Positions 35,761 to 47,168 of a stretch of 64,000 bases of DNA are shown piece by piece. Source of the DNA: Linum tenue (taxonomy: Eukaryota > Streptophyta > Magnoliopsida > Malpighiales > Linaceae); the NCBI GenBank assembly GCA_946122785.1, contig CAMGYJ010000008.1, positions 58,696,877 to 58,760,876 of the forward strand, given 5' to 3'. The notes under the pieces are model-generated. The model was not told the origin of the DNA. It searched no databases and was given only the letters and a program-made list of their open reading frames with translations. How positions within the stretch are numbered: the stretch's first letter is position 1; the number at the start of each line of letters is the position of its first letter. The position numbers were made by a program, and so were the translations under genes.

Positions 35761-36595
35761 TCTATCACGTCACACACCTCCCTTCCATATATATTTCCCT
35801 AGAAGAGAAATACACAAAGGCCATATCCCCATGTCTCCTTTCTCATTCTTTCTTTCATATACATACACATCCATGCATGTCCATGCATATAGGTTTACTC
35901 ACATTCCTACCATTTCATATACTTCCTCCCTATCTATTCCTTAATTTTCCATTAAATACCTACACTTTCTCATACACACTTGAAATTTCCCATAGATCAT
36001 AATTGATGGATAATGTTAGTATATAACGGAGAATATTAAGGTATGTCGATGAATATTGACGAGTATTGGAGAATAATGGAGAATGTTGATAAATATTGAC
36101 GTAAGTCAAGAAATTCAACTACGACATTTTCCTATAAATAGGGAGCACCCCTCCCCCTTTCTAAACACAACATATAAGTCCCTCGACACAACACATTTCA
36201 AACCACTTCGGATCCCTCTCTTTCTCTCTCTAAAAAACATTTTATCTCTCCTTCTGATCTCCTAGAACGTGTTAAATCACTAAACACTCAACACACCCTC
36301 AATTTGGCGGACTAAGCCATGGAATCGTGGATAGTCTCCACCGGGCGACATTAAATAGCCAACGACGCTAAATTACGACCGCGGGACCGAACTAGGTCTA
36401 AGGTCATCGTATTTACTCCATTCACATTACTAATTTGGGCATCGGAGGAGGTTCCAACCAGGACTCCCTCGATGGAACCTTTTTTTTAGGTATTCGCACA
36501 GAGCTAGAGGTGGTTAAAGGCTTTGGGATATCAGCGCTCTCCGGACCTAAAACATATTGGAGCAGGCTGCTCTAAGCTTGGCATCAACCGACCTG
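35761..36595 (+). mobile_element. Probable decayed gypsy LTR
   Basis: Contains tcctataaatagggagc (TATA-like) at about 36,130, a CT-rich leader, then cgcgggaccgaactaggt and ggcatcggaggaggttcc, phrases I associate with the 3' part of plant gypsy LTRs. No partner LTR, primer site or coding region is attached, so it would be a solo or truncated LTR. Confidence 0.45.
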
Positions 36596-36692
36596 TTTTA
36601 GTAATTCGAGTGACAAAAATTGATATTAATTTTTCTAGTGACTAAACATAACATGATTTAGTAATTCCAGTGACCAAATGTGGCATTTGCCC
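36596..36692. repeat. Arm of the 31.7-kb fold-back repeat, inverted
   Basis: gtaattcgagtgacaaaaat ... gtgactaaacataacatgat is the reverse complement of the left arm at about 31,690-31,765. It may mark the far end of the ancestral repeat opened by the insertions at 32.8-36.6 kb. Confidence 0.65.
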
Positions 36693-36778
36693 AACTCCCA
36701 TATAATCTATTAAACGTTTGGTAAGACTACCCATAATTTTTTAATTATAAAAGAATATATATATATATATATATATAT

Positions 36779-37176
36779 GGCAAAGGCTAGCGTACGCCCG
36801 GGCGTACCTTAGTCTACTATACGCCCGTTGAGTTTTGCTATTTAGACAATGAATTAACTGAAGTTTGGGACGTGATATTATATCATAACCCCTAATGTGT
36901 GAACCCCAGTCCCCAATTCACTAATCCAAAGCATAATATTCATTTAATCTTGAAATGAAAATCAACGGTCTTGATTTGTCAAAATTATTGTTGATTTACT
37001 TTTTAAGATTAAACGAATCTCATGAGTTGGGTTAGAAAATCAGGGGCTGGATTTTATCCATTAGAGGTTAGGGTATAGTATCATGTCAAAATCTCCGGTT
37101 AATTCATGATCTAAATAGTAAAACTCAACGGGCGTACGATAGCCTAACGTACACCCGGGCGCACGCTAGCCTGAAC
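36779..37176. mobile_element. MITE, GGCTAGCGTACG family, copy 2
   Basis: Same ends and arms as 23,526-24,039 but without the 113-bp duplication. Seated between (TA)n tracts. Confidence 0.87.
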
Positions 37177-37189
37177 TATATATATATAT

Positions 37190-37211
37190 GGTTCAGGCTA
37201 GCGTACGCATC
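37190..37211. repeat. Terminal fragment of the same MITE family
   Basis: ggttcaggctagcgtacgc after a short (TA)n is the end of this family in the opposite sense. The rest is missing, replaced by MULE sequence. Confidence 0.7.
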
Positions 37212-37239
37212 CGATTTAATAATTCAATAAAAAAAAAAA

Positions 37240-37890
37240 CGAGTGAGAAAAATAATTCAACTGAAATGTTGCACATGATTTACTTAGGGAGCAACCTCCA
37301 TATCGAATTCAATCAAATCCATCCGAACTAAATAAAACGACACCGTAGAAGGCAGTAGTCTTCTTATGAACCAAAGAGACACATAAATAAAACGACACAC
37401 AAGTAAAACGACTCCGTAGACGGCAACAGTATTCTTATAAATCAAACGACGCCGCTTCAAGCTGATACTGGCAGTCTTCACATAGTCCATTAGTCCTAAT
37501 CCGAATAGGATAAGGACGTCCATCTTCACTTCAAGGTTTCAACAATCCTTAGTTTGCTACTTCTTGTAACAGGCCTCTTCTGCAAAATCGATAACGACGA
37601 TTTTAGACGTACAAAAATATTGGATGCAACTGCATTGTGTAGACACGAACAATTATATCTTATTCTTACCCTAGGTTGCTCATAATCGTCGTCATCGTCA
37701 TTTTCATCATCGTCATTTTCATCATCGGATGGCCCAGACCCAGTACACGTTCTTGCATTATGATTGGTAGAACCGCACTTACTGCAATGCTTTTGCCTTC
37801 TCTTCGTTACTGTTTCCGACTGATCTTGAGTGGTGGGAGGATCAACATCGGTGTCATCGCCACGGCCACCCTTCTCTTGTGCAACGTACT
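37240..37890 (-). pseudogene. C-terminal fragment of FAR1-type MULE transposase with its non-coding end
   Basis: The minus strand encodes GDDTDVDPPTTQ, a zinc-knuckle-like CSKCGSTNHNARTC, an Asp/Asn run and VTRSSKLR, stopping at 37,526. It matches the last part of MULE copy 1 (16,388-16,740), and 37,240-37,525 matches the non-coding end beside it. It begins where MULE copy 2 (ending near 47,045) stops, about 12 bases further on. This looks like the missing end of copy 2, now inverted and 9 kb away. Confidence 0.8.
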
Positions 37891-38620
37891 TATTGGCGAT
37901 TATTGGAGAAATTCGATTAAATGAGGTTGGAGATAGAAGCAAAAATTAGAAATTGTCATTCATTTCATTCATAGTACACTTCCGGTTGCCGCTGCCGCGA
38001 GCTCGTCGCCCTCTCCCACGGCCCCATCCTCCTCCGACGATGACTTCCTCTTCGCCGAAATCGTGGCTGGAGTTCGCCATATTTGCTCTCACCTGTTACC
38101 GCTTGACAAGAAGAAGATGAAAACCATATCTGATTTGGTGGGCGGAAGGGACAAAGCTGCTATTTGTGGATCCGCGTGAGCAAGATGAGGGAAGAAGAAG
38201 ACAACCTGCGGATCCGCCCGAGTGAAGAGGAGGAAGGAGGAGAAGATTGGCAGAACCGCCCGAGCAGAGAATAAAAAAGGAAGGCCGGTGCGAGATTGGG
38301 TTTCTAGTGGGTGGTGGGGAGAAGACGAAGACGTGAAAATGAAGTACAATAGCAGAGCAAATCCGCGTGAGCCGTTTGTCCCTTTTTCTAACTCGCACGG
38401 GTCTGCTATACTTTTAGTAAAGTAACTCACATGGAACTACTTAATTAGTCCTTTCAAACACAATATTCATGTAAATAGTTTTCAGACCGTTATATTTGTG
38501 GTAAAATTGTATTAAAAAACAATCTTATGTCAATTACCCCTATATTGTTTTTCCTTCTTTCTCTCATATTGTGGGCATCTTTTCCTTTTTTCCCTACTTA
38601 CCCAATGTAATCATCTATTA
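37891..38620. other. Probable terminal region of a MuDR-type element
   Basis: Contains repeated phrases such as gatccgcgtgagc, ccgcccgag and ctcgcacgggtctgc. The stretch at 38,385-38,520 aligns in direct orientation with 49,225-49,360, sharing cacaatattc and tgtggtaaaatt. A 44-residue minus-strand frame (37,946-38,080) with GGGWGRGRGRRARGSG is seen but unassigned. Confidence 0.55.
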
Positions 38621-38627
38621 TTCAAAT

Positions 38628-38654
38628 CAATATATATATATATATATATTGATT

Positions 38655-38688
<34 letters not shown>
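38628..38688. repeat. (TA)n microsatellite
   Basis: Two runs of alternating TA separated by ttgatttga. The next repeat starts immediately after it. Confidence 0.95.
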
Positions 38689-38690
<2 letters not shown>

Positions 38691-39165
38691 TGACTTCTAC
38701 GGTGCCCAGGGCAAAATTCGGGTACGGGTACCTTGGCCGATCTTAACCATTCGTTTTCAATCTCCACGGCTCACGTTTGTTAAACCTAACTGCGCCACTA
38801 AATAACTAAACAAATTACAAAAAGCCTCCTCCGCGTTAAGTTTGTTTTCATCCTAGTCCAACTAACTGCCCCGATTAAATTAAATGGATTAAGACTGCAA
38901 ACCCAATTGGGTAGACCCACTGCCGCCCAAACCAATTTCCAGTCTCCCTAACCAATTACACGATCCCTCTCTCGTCTTGGAGGGACGCCTCTTCACAGTT
39001 CCAAGAGAAGCTCTCCATCCAATTTGAACTTCCTTTTTTTAATCATCTTTTTGAATCCCAATTACTTGCATCCACATTCGACGTAGATTGAATTTCCCAA
39101 AAAAATTTTGTCTTGTTTCTTCTTCGCCATTGTATTTCCCCTCGCCTGTCTCTTTCTAACACGAT
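38689..39165. repeat. Dispersed repeat R2, copy 2
   Basis: Starts ggtgacttctacggtgccca right after (TA)n and shares ordered blocks with 13,980-14,532. A TIR-like GGTGAC head links it to the MITEs at 23.1 and 63.5 kb. Confidence 0.65.
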
Positions 39166-39819
39166 TACGGCGACCATGTCTATTATTGTGTTCATCAAAC
39201 TTTTCATTTGCAAAAGAACCCTTGAAAGAGGTTTGCTAACCCTAGGGTTCATGTCACTAGTGCTTTGTCATCTTGTCTTAGCGTTATTGTGATTTTCTTG
39301 AACCTTATATCTCTCGGTGAAATTTAGGTTTCCTGATATGTAGTGTTAGTCTCGCCCAGAGGATTGAGGAAGAAGATGAAGAACATATAATTTGATTCGA
39401 ATCGGATGGAGAGGTCTCCTTAGTTTGTGTTTATGTATTAACGGTGCGTTTAGGAGTAATTCTAGTTGGACTGTCTGATCATTGATTTTTGCAGGCTTTT
39501 AAATAACATTCAAACGTGGGCTTGTACATGACCCATGCAATATTCAAAAGTGGGCCTGGAACGTGCGAGCCCATTAGTTTTCTCCTGCGGTATCAGCACC
39601 AACCCTAGTTTAACTAGCTTTACTTACCCTAGTTTAACCTACACGAGTTAACATCATCATTACTACATATCTTCCCAAATCTTCTAACTCTTGACATTCC
39701 AGACTCAACCGTCTCCATCACACGTCTCCACACTCAACCCCCACGATCACTGTTTCTTACACCTACAATCTCTCTTTCCTCCATCTTCACCTTACCTTGT
39801 TCCTTCTTCCTCTGACTCC
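39166..39819. other. Upstream region of the Transposase_32-like frame
   Basis: No gene recognised. The last 150 bp are C/T-rich like a 5' UTR. The frame stays open upstream of the ATG at 39,820 but without an earlier ATG. Confidence 0.45.
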
Positions 39820-40692
39820 ATGGCAAACAAAGGCAAATCGTTTGCGGAAATGGGCATACTAACTCTATCAAACGACGACTGTCGATCCACCCCAAGTCTC
39901 GGGGACTATCTTTCATTCACAAGCAAGACATCTATTGTGGCCGAGTACTAGTTCATCCACCTGAGTCCTTTCCCTCAAGAAGTGAAGCAGTTAATTAAAA
40001 ATCTTGGCTGGGAAAAGTTCTTTGATCTCCGGAGTCGAGGAAGCACCAGTTACTGCCCGCATGTGGTGAGGAAGTTCTACCACAATTTAGAGCTGTCTGG
40101 TCCCTCCGATTCTCATCTCGTGTCGATCTTCCTGGGTTATAGAGTCTGCTTCCAGCCTCATCAGTTTGCTGAGATCCTCGATCTCCCCGCCGCAGGACAC
40201 CACATTGATAGCAGAAGCGATCTTCGGCGGCTGTACGATTTTGAGTTTGAAGTTGAACTGGCGAAACTGAAGAATGGGCGCATCCAGGCTTCTTTCCTCC
40301 CAGATCCTCTTCGATTCCTCCATTGGATGATCGTCAACTGCTTCATGCCAAGGTACAGTCGTCAATCGATAATTCGTAAACTTGACCTGTTTATCCTTGT
40401 GCAAGCTCAAAGAGGTGTTCCTGTTAACCTCGCATCTCTCATGTGCCTGAACATGGTTGAGGCTGCTCCTAGAGGGGAAAACTGGTACACTGCCTTTCCA
40501 TATGCCACCTTCTTGACCACCTTTCTTGAAAGGGTTGGGATGGATATGGGGGTTTATGCTAAGGAGTACCAGTGCGCCTATTTGCCAGTCTACCGTATCG
40601 CCGAATTGACCAATACTTTTATTGACCTTCGGCATACGGAGCATGAAGAGACCCCTGAGGCATCCTCAAGCAAACGTCCTCGGCTTACATGA
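39820..40692 (+). pseudogene. Putative plant transposon protein (Transposase_32-like), one nonsense codon
   Basis: From the ATG at 39,820 a 290-codon frame is broken only by a TAG at 39,949-39,951; the same frame continues to 40,692. The body has LGWEKFFDL, YCPHVVRKFYHNL, VSIFLGYRVCFQPHQFAEIL and PLRFLHWMIVNCFMPR. That is the pattern of the domain named putative plant transposon protein, found in Athila-type and other plant repeats. The C-terminus ends in a basic SSSKRPRLT. No LTRs or inverted repeats are visible nearby. A one-base change would account for the stop, so it could be recent, or a sequencing error. Confidence 0.72.
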
Positions 40693-41650
40693 GAGTCGAT
40701 TGATGCAGGGCGGGGTGGAGCGTTGGAGCAGCAAAGGGGCCAGCATTGGATGTCTTTTGTTAAGAAGTTTACTGTAAGGCTTTGTTGTTTTTTTTCCAGT
40801 CTTTTTCTCCAGCACTCAAAACTGTCAGGTACTGAGGGGAGCCAGTACATCATCTGACTAGGAAAGTCTCCCATTTTTTTAATTATCCAGACAAATATTT
40901 TTCTATGCATGCAGTATTTTGTGAATTTGCCATGGCTAATTTCCCTAAGACAGGTGACGAGATGCAGTAATGGTCATCCCTAAGCAAGGAGGTGCAATTG
41001 CATCCTACACTTGCTATGATGTGAGAAGCTATTGCAAGGGTGCAAATTTGGTTGCAATTGAAATTGGCCCACGAGTGGGAACTATTGATGAAATTGCAAT
41101 GTTTTCTCAAAATTATAGAAGTGGAAGTAGGGACTACCTATGAAATTGCAAATGATTTTTTATCTATGGTGATTTTTTCCCCCTTTTTCATCAAGACTCA
41201 TGCTTCTTTTATCCCTCTGTGGATCTATCATGCTTCGTTTATAGTAAAATATCCTTTTAATTATACACAATAAAGAATCCATTAATTATGTATGCCTTTT
41301 TATTATATTTATTACTACAATGAATTCTCTGACTAAAAGGGGAGTGAAAACATCGTTGGTGGAAATTCAAGGAATGGAATGATAAGGGCTGTGCATAAAT
41401 TCAATTTCTGTAAATAATTAATGTTATTATTATTAGTTAGTAACGTCATTAGTTTTAGTAAGTGGGTTAGTGGCTCCTACTTTGTAGCTTCAATCTGTTC
41501 ATGAGTTGGTACTTAAGCCACTCTCCTGATCAATGTAAATCACTACTTTCAATCCTTTACATGGAAGCCTTTCCATATCCTAGGAACATTAAATTAATTA
41601 CATAAGAATTTTCTATCTGCCTTGTACTGGGTTTGGTCATTATTTATACT
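40693..41650. other. AT-rich region, no gene
   Basis: Short frames only. aaattgcaatg-type phrases recur near 41,050-41,150. Nothing on either strand resembles a gene or an element end. Confidence 0.5.
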
Positions 41651-41862
41651 GATTGGGAGCCAATCAGTTTTACCTTTTGGGTTACCTATACATGAATGCA
41701 AATTTAATTATACGATTGGGAGCCAATCAGTTTTACCTTTTGGGTTACCTATACATGAATGCAAATTTAATTATACGATTGGGAGCCAATCAGTTTTACC
41801 TTTTGGGTTACCTATACATGAATGCAAATTTAATTATACGATTGGGAGCCAATCAGTTTAAC
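41651..41862. repeat. 63-bp tandem repeat, 3.3 copies
   Basis: Unit starts gattgggagccaatcagttt; copies at 41,651, 41,714 and 41,777 are identical by eye, with a partial fourth from 41,840. The period is divisible by three, so two reading frames stay open through it without implying a gene. The gattgg...ccaatc core is self-complementary. Confidence 0.97.
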
Positions 41863-41984
41863 TATACATGATCCCAATTAAACATCTCTACAAGATACAA
41901 TGGCTTGAAGCCTTGAACAGAAGCAACCTCACTCACAAGTTGGAAGCTGGAATTTTGGTGAAGTCCCTTTGCTATTTCCACGAA

Positions 41985-42150
41985 AAAACAAACCCAACCA
42001 AACCAAATATAGAAAGCATTCACAATACCAAAAACCAAATATAGAAAGCATTCACCAAACCAAAAACCAAACCAAAAACCAAATATAAAAAGCATTCACC
42101 AAACCAAAAACCAAAAATAAAAAGCATTCACCGAACCAAATAAAAAACGG
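41985..42150. repeat. Degenerate minisatellite (accaaa / gcattcacc)
   Basis: About five variable units containing accaaatataraaagcattc separated by variable accaaa runs. A-rich on the plus strand. Confidence 0.85.
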
Positions 42151-45100
42151 TTGTCCATCATCATGAGCAAAAAAAAAACATAATTGTTGTCCATCATCTT
42201 GAAAACTTAAACGCAAAATCAGGTTGTTCTTGGGCTCGTTGACTGGGTTTCCTTGTGCTCTTCTCTTTCCTTTTTCCTCCTTTCATGGGTTTTCTTGTAC
42301 TCTTCCACTGCAGCTTCAACTTGAGGTGCAACTCTTCTTGCTTCCGTGAGCACCATATGCCTTATGTAGTTCATGGGCTCTCGAACAAGGTACAAAGCGA
42401 TCTGCATCCTCCTCACTTGAGTGCATGGCTATCAACATCAACAAACATGGTGCTTACCGCATGATTCAAAAATAACAATCAATTGTGGTTTTCTAATATG
42501 CGAATTAGAATTGTCTTTACCCAAATATAAGAGGAGTCCCAGCTTGCGCCATACATCCACATGCATACCCAGACTCCACTGTCAGACCTACATAAAATAA
42601 AAGCATTGCGTGATAAGAACCAAGTTGATAAGTCGTCGTTTAATATCACAAAAAAATGGGCATACTTACCGATGAAGTTGTTCTTGATCCTTTGAAGGAG
42701 TTGGGTACGAAAACTCCGCAATCCTTGGTGGCGACAATCCCGGACCTTGTTCACGATAGAGAATCTTCCACAAGGCTTGCATAAAGCTCATCTGTACAAA
42801 TTAAGAAACGTTTGTACTTAGAAAGAGTTATTTACATTTTTTTGCGTTATAACGGCACAATGTCACAAATTTACCATTGTTTGAACAGATTGTAGTCGAA
42901 AGGAATTGCGGTCTTCATTTGGTTGTGGATCCAAGATATGGACTTCTTCCTTGTCCAACTTAATGACAACCAAGTACCAATGGGCATTATCTCTCATCGG
43001 AACACACACCTACATATGCGGAAATTGTCAACACGTATTAAAAAAATAAACTGCAAACCATGTAATACTTATTAAGACGAACAGTTTACCTTGTTCACCA
43101 TATTGGTTCGACTAAGGAATTTTGATTCGTATAGGTCTAATGCCATCTTGGGTGTTATTCCACATGAAATCACTAGTTCCTGCCCATGTGGTAGTTGCAC
43201 AATTGAAATTTTGTCAACACAATATGAATCACGTTAAAAAAACATGTGTTGTAATTTTTTTGGTGAGAGGAAATTGTCATTAAGTATAATCGGACCACAA
43301 CCTGTAGTTCAGCAGGCAGATAGCACACTCCTTTTCCGTCCTTGGAATTTGTCCACAACTCTTCTAGAGTCAAGTGGCAGGCCATCGCTGTTATAACCTA
43401 ATATAACATGGACAAAAAACACTTCATGATACTATCGAGTTGTTATAAAATAATTCTACGTGGAAAGCATTGATAGTGGACAAACAAAACAAAAATTTGG
43501 AGTTCCGTTGATTACTTCAGCATCTACGAATGAGCGAGGGCTTAAGGACCACAATGACTTCCTCGTACAAGAGTTGTTAGAGGTTTTGACCAATACTTCG
43601 TCAGGTGGCAGATGGGCTAAAAATATATAGTGAGCAAGCTGGATTTGCTCATCATCGTATTCCATAGCGGTAGGTAGCTTAAACTTCAAAACAACCTGGA
43701 ATAGGGGCCACAAATAAACACGAGTTGAAATGCATTCGTTATGACGGAATAACGGCAAAGAACACTTCAATGGCAAACATGACACCTTTATTACCTTGTC
43801 AACAGAAGGTAGACAAATACTTTTTACATTTGGCTTCTTTGGTGTGACCTCAGAGTCAGATTCATCGTCCGAAATAAAAACGATGACTGAAGCAGGAGTG
43901 GGTGGACTACTTACACCTTTGGGTATCCTTGGTTTCTTTGTTGGAGTCACAAATTCGGCTGTCTCCTACAATGACAGTGAACCTGCGATTAATAAATTAA
44001 CTAGAATGAATTTCAATGGTAAAAAGAGCTATTATACATACCACAAGCTTGGACGAAGAGCGAGTAATTCTCCTATTTTCCATGTTGTGCCTCTAATCTA
44101 AGCTTTACTCTGTACTCAAAATCGCGGCAACGAAGGATATGGAACCACTGCTCTACCGATGAAGGTTAATTATATATACAAGGTTAGGATAAATTGTGGC
44201 GCCATATTTTTCCCGCGGAAAAATAGCTAGGGTTTACTCTAAGGTACATGAACTTGGGATAAACATGGGTAGTTATTAAACCTAAAATTAAAAATATACT
44301 TTTTCGATTGAATAAAGAATTGAGTGCTATTAGTAAATATTCGCTCATATTAACATTTGATCCTTCCCCATACACGTAGTACACAGCTAGAGTCAGCTGG
44401 CGTTTGGTTTTACTAAGAAAGGGTTTTCATTTTAAATATTTTCGTTATTTGTGAAAATGGTAAAGAAATCACTAAGATAAAGAACAGAAAGTTCAACTCG
44501 TTCCTACCAAAAATATAAGATATCACAAATCGTGTTATTAATGGGGATAATTATTAAGTGGCCCATTGAAGCATTAATTCTGCCATCATTCCCAGTAGGG
44601 TTTTGTAATCTACGTCCTTGGTTCCCCAAAATTTCCAGCCGTGACAATGACGTTGGAGGCAGACTCACCATTGACGTCGGAGGGAGTCCTAGTATTGACG
44701 TCGGAGGGAGTCCAAGAAAACGCTGGTGCCGGAGCCAGTCACACCACCCAGGAAGATAATGTGGCCGATCTCATATTTCTACAGCCTGAAGATATTAAAA
44801 AAATTAAGTTCGATGATACAGAAGAAGCCTATGATTTCTACATGGACTATGGGTTAGTCAAAGGCTTCGACATCAGAAAATCAGACATTGGTCGTGATAA
44901 GAACAAAGTTATGATATGGCGTGACTATGTATGCTCTGGCGAGGGAAAGAGGCGCATGAAGAGCACAGAACGAAAGAGAGAAGCAAGAGGGAAGACCAGA
45001 TTTAACTGCAGAGCCAAGATGCGTGTTAAACAAGACAATGTCGATGGGAAGTGGTATGTGCACCAGTTTGATGATGTACACACACATGAAACGATCCCCA

Positions 45101-47045
45101 GAGAATATAGACACTACATGAAAGGGAAACGGCGTATGAGTGATGCAGTCAAAGCAGGGATAAATTTTAGAAGAGCTGCAGGTATGAAAACTTCTCAAAT
45201 TGTGAATCTGGCCGTATCAGAAGTAGGAGGCTACGATAATTTGGGGTACACGAGGAAGGATGCATATAATTATGTGGACAAAGAGAGGAAAGAACAAATC
45301 AGTGAAGGTGATGCCGCAACAGCCCTAGCCTACCTGCAAGCTAAATGCAGCGCGGACGAGCATTTCGTTATTGAACTAAAGAAGGATGACGACGACCGGC
45401 TTATTAACATTTTCTGGGACGATAGTATTTCTGTTGCTGATTATGCATGCTTTGGAGAATTACTGTCATTCGATGCTACTTACAAAATGAACATTTACCA
45501 GATGCCTCTCGTGATTTTTTCAGGTACTTTTCCTTCACACATAGAATTATCCCGAGCATGCTAAAATAACCCTAGAAGTTTGCATAATCTAACTTTGTTT
45601 AAACTTTTTTAGGTGTCAACCACCATTCGCAAACTTGCGTATTTGCATGTGCTTTCTTGGCTAACGAGAGAGAGGAAAATTATATTTGGGTGTTGGGAGC
45701 TTTGAAGAGAAGGCTAGGCGGTGTAGATCCCAAGACTGTTATTACAGATGGGGATAGAGCAATGCGTAATGCTATTCAGAAAGTATTTCCCGATGCAACA
45801 CATCGTCTATGTTCCTGGCATATAGACAAGACTAAAACCAGAAATGTGAAGAATCATCCTACTTTTTTGCCCCGATGGAAGCATTTTGTGTCAGCTGACT
45901 GGGAACCTTCAGAATTCGAAGAAAAGTGGAAATCAGTGGTTGAGGAATGCTCCCTTCAGCACAACAATTGGGTCTCCAATTTATTTGAGCAAAGACATGA
46001 ATGGGGGTATGCATATTTGCGTTCGAAGTTCTTCGCAGGCTTGAGTACAACATCAAGATGTGAAGGACTGAACTCTCAACTTGCCAATTATATCGAGAAG
46101 GATAAAAATCTCCTTGAGTTCTTTATTCACTTTGATCGTTGGACTAGGGATATGAGGGAGAATGAGCGTCATGCTGATTTTGAATCCATTCATCGAGAAC
46201 GAACCATCACAAGCAATGTCTTAGTCCCACTTCAGAAGAGTGGAGCGGCGGTTTTCACAAAGAACGCATTCTTCTTATTCAGAGACGAGATTGAAAAGTC
46301 GGCATGTTGCATAAGGTTGGAGACAGAGCGATCGGAAATTGAGCATGTGTACAAGGTCAAGGTGTCTGGCATGGATAAGGTTTTTCAAGTCACGTACGCA
46401 GTTGAACCCTTTGCAATGGAATGTAGTTGTAATCACTACAATTATATGGGAATACCATGTCGTCATATGATTTTTGTACTGAAAGAAGAGAGCATACTGG
46501 AACTTCCTGAAGGCCTAGTACGTCGAAGATGGTCAAAGAAGCCGAAGACACTAGAGAGCTTGGAGGAACCGGGCAGACTAGATGAATCTCAACTTTTCGC
46601 ATTGAGGTTTGCCATGACTATCACTTTTAATTTTTTTTTTTTAATATTGGTTCGAAGCTAGGTGAACATTAATTTTACTCACTTTGTATAAAATCTTGTG
46701 TCAATCAGGTATGGTACTATTCAACAACACAGCTTACAACTAATGTTAAAAGGGGCAAAATCTAGTGAGTGCCTCAAGATTGCTCGTGAGGGAATTCAAT
46801 CATTATGTGAAAAGTTGGACATGGTGGACACTGGCAACGTGGACATACCCGGCATTAATAGACCGAAGGCGAATGAAATTTTGTTGGATCCATTACAAGT
46901 CAAAGCTAAAGGTTCGGGGGCTAAAAAATCTAAAAGGAAGAAAGGAGAACCACGACAGTCTAGCAATTGCGGTGAATGGCGCCACTATAGGACCCGATGT
47001 TCACATCCTGTTGGCTACGTGAAGCCAACCTCAAACGGTGATGCC
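42151..47045 (+). mobile_element. Mutator-like element copy 2 (FAR1-type), right end displaced
   Basis: Same two-gene layout as copy 1 but in opposite orientation: Ulp1-like on minus, transposase on plus, with a divergent spacer (44,084-44,646) about 350 bp longer than in copy 1. Similarity to copy 1 stops at 47,045 inside the last transposase exon; the expected end is found at 37,240-37,890. Left limit approximate, no inverted repeats identified. Confidence 0.72.
42219..44083 (-). CDS. Ulp1-like gene of MULE copy 2, catalytic Cys replaced by Ser
   Basis: Minus-strand multi-exon gene colinear with the copy-1 gene. It starts MENRRITRSSSKLV at 44,083, then FVTPTKKPRIPKG and FISDDESDSE, LKFKLPTAMEYDDEQIQLAH, WTNSKDGKGVCYLP, and the peptidase-like core with the His-Trp pair at about 42,980 and HILDPQP. 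The exon at about 42,530-42,590 reads SDSGVWVCMWMYG, where Ulp1 (C48) peptidases have Asp-Cys-Gly; here the nucleophile codon is AGT (42,578-42,580). A final part with MQIALYLVREPMNYI and a Lys/Glu-rich tail ends at 42,219. Some exon edges are uncertain and one join may be disrupted, so this could be a pseudogene. Its partner is the divergent transposase at 44,647. Confidence 0.6.
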
Positions 47046-47168
47046 CCGAATGATGGATGTCAAATACCTTTGAAAACACCATTGATGCTCTCTGACATGT
47101 TGGATGTCAAGATAGACCATCGATGTCCAACATTATGGTTATCATATGCTAAATTCCAACGGAGTTGA
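44647..47168 (+). CDS. FAR1-type MULE transposase, open reading frame across three exons
   Basis: Exons 44,647-45,523; 45,613-46,606; 46,709-47,168, both introns GT-AG and phases consistent, 776 codons with no stop. Order: acidic leader; FAR1-like DNA-binding region (EEAYDFYMDYGLVKG, about residues 64-150, with FNCRAKMRV and VHTHE); MULE domain with first Asp in SFDATY (residue 276) and second in VITDGDRAM; SWIM zinc finger CSCNHYNYMGIPCRHM; Lys-rich region and a zinc-knuckle-like NCGEWRHYRTRC. The last about 40 residues (after GDAPN) are not MULE copy-1 sequence but come from the adjacent reversed MuDR-type element, so the natural C-terminus with its second Cys-His motif is lost. Whether the protein is active is unknown. 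FAR1/FHY3 transcription factors derive from such transposases. Confidence 0.85.

Noticed and set aside
41651..41862. CRISPR-like regular repeat
   Set aside because: Units are contiguous with no spacers and the sequence is eukaryotic; this is a tandem repeat.
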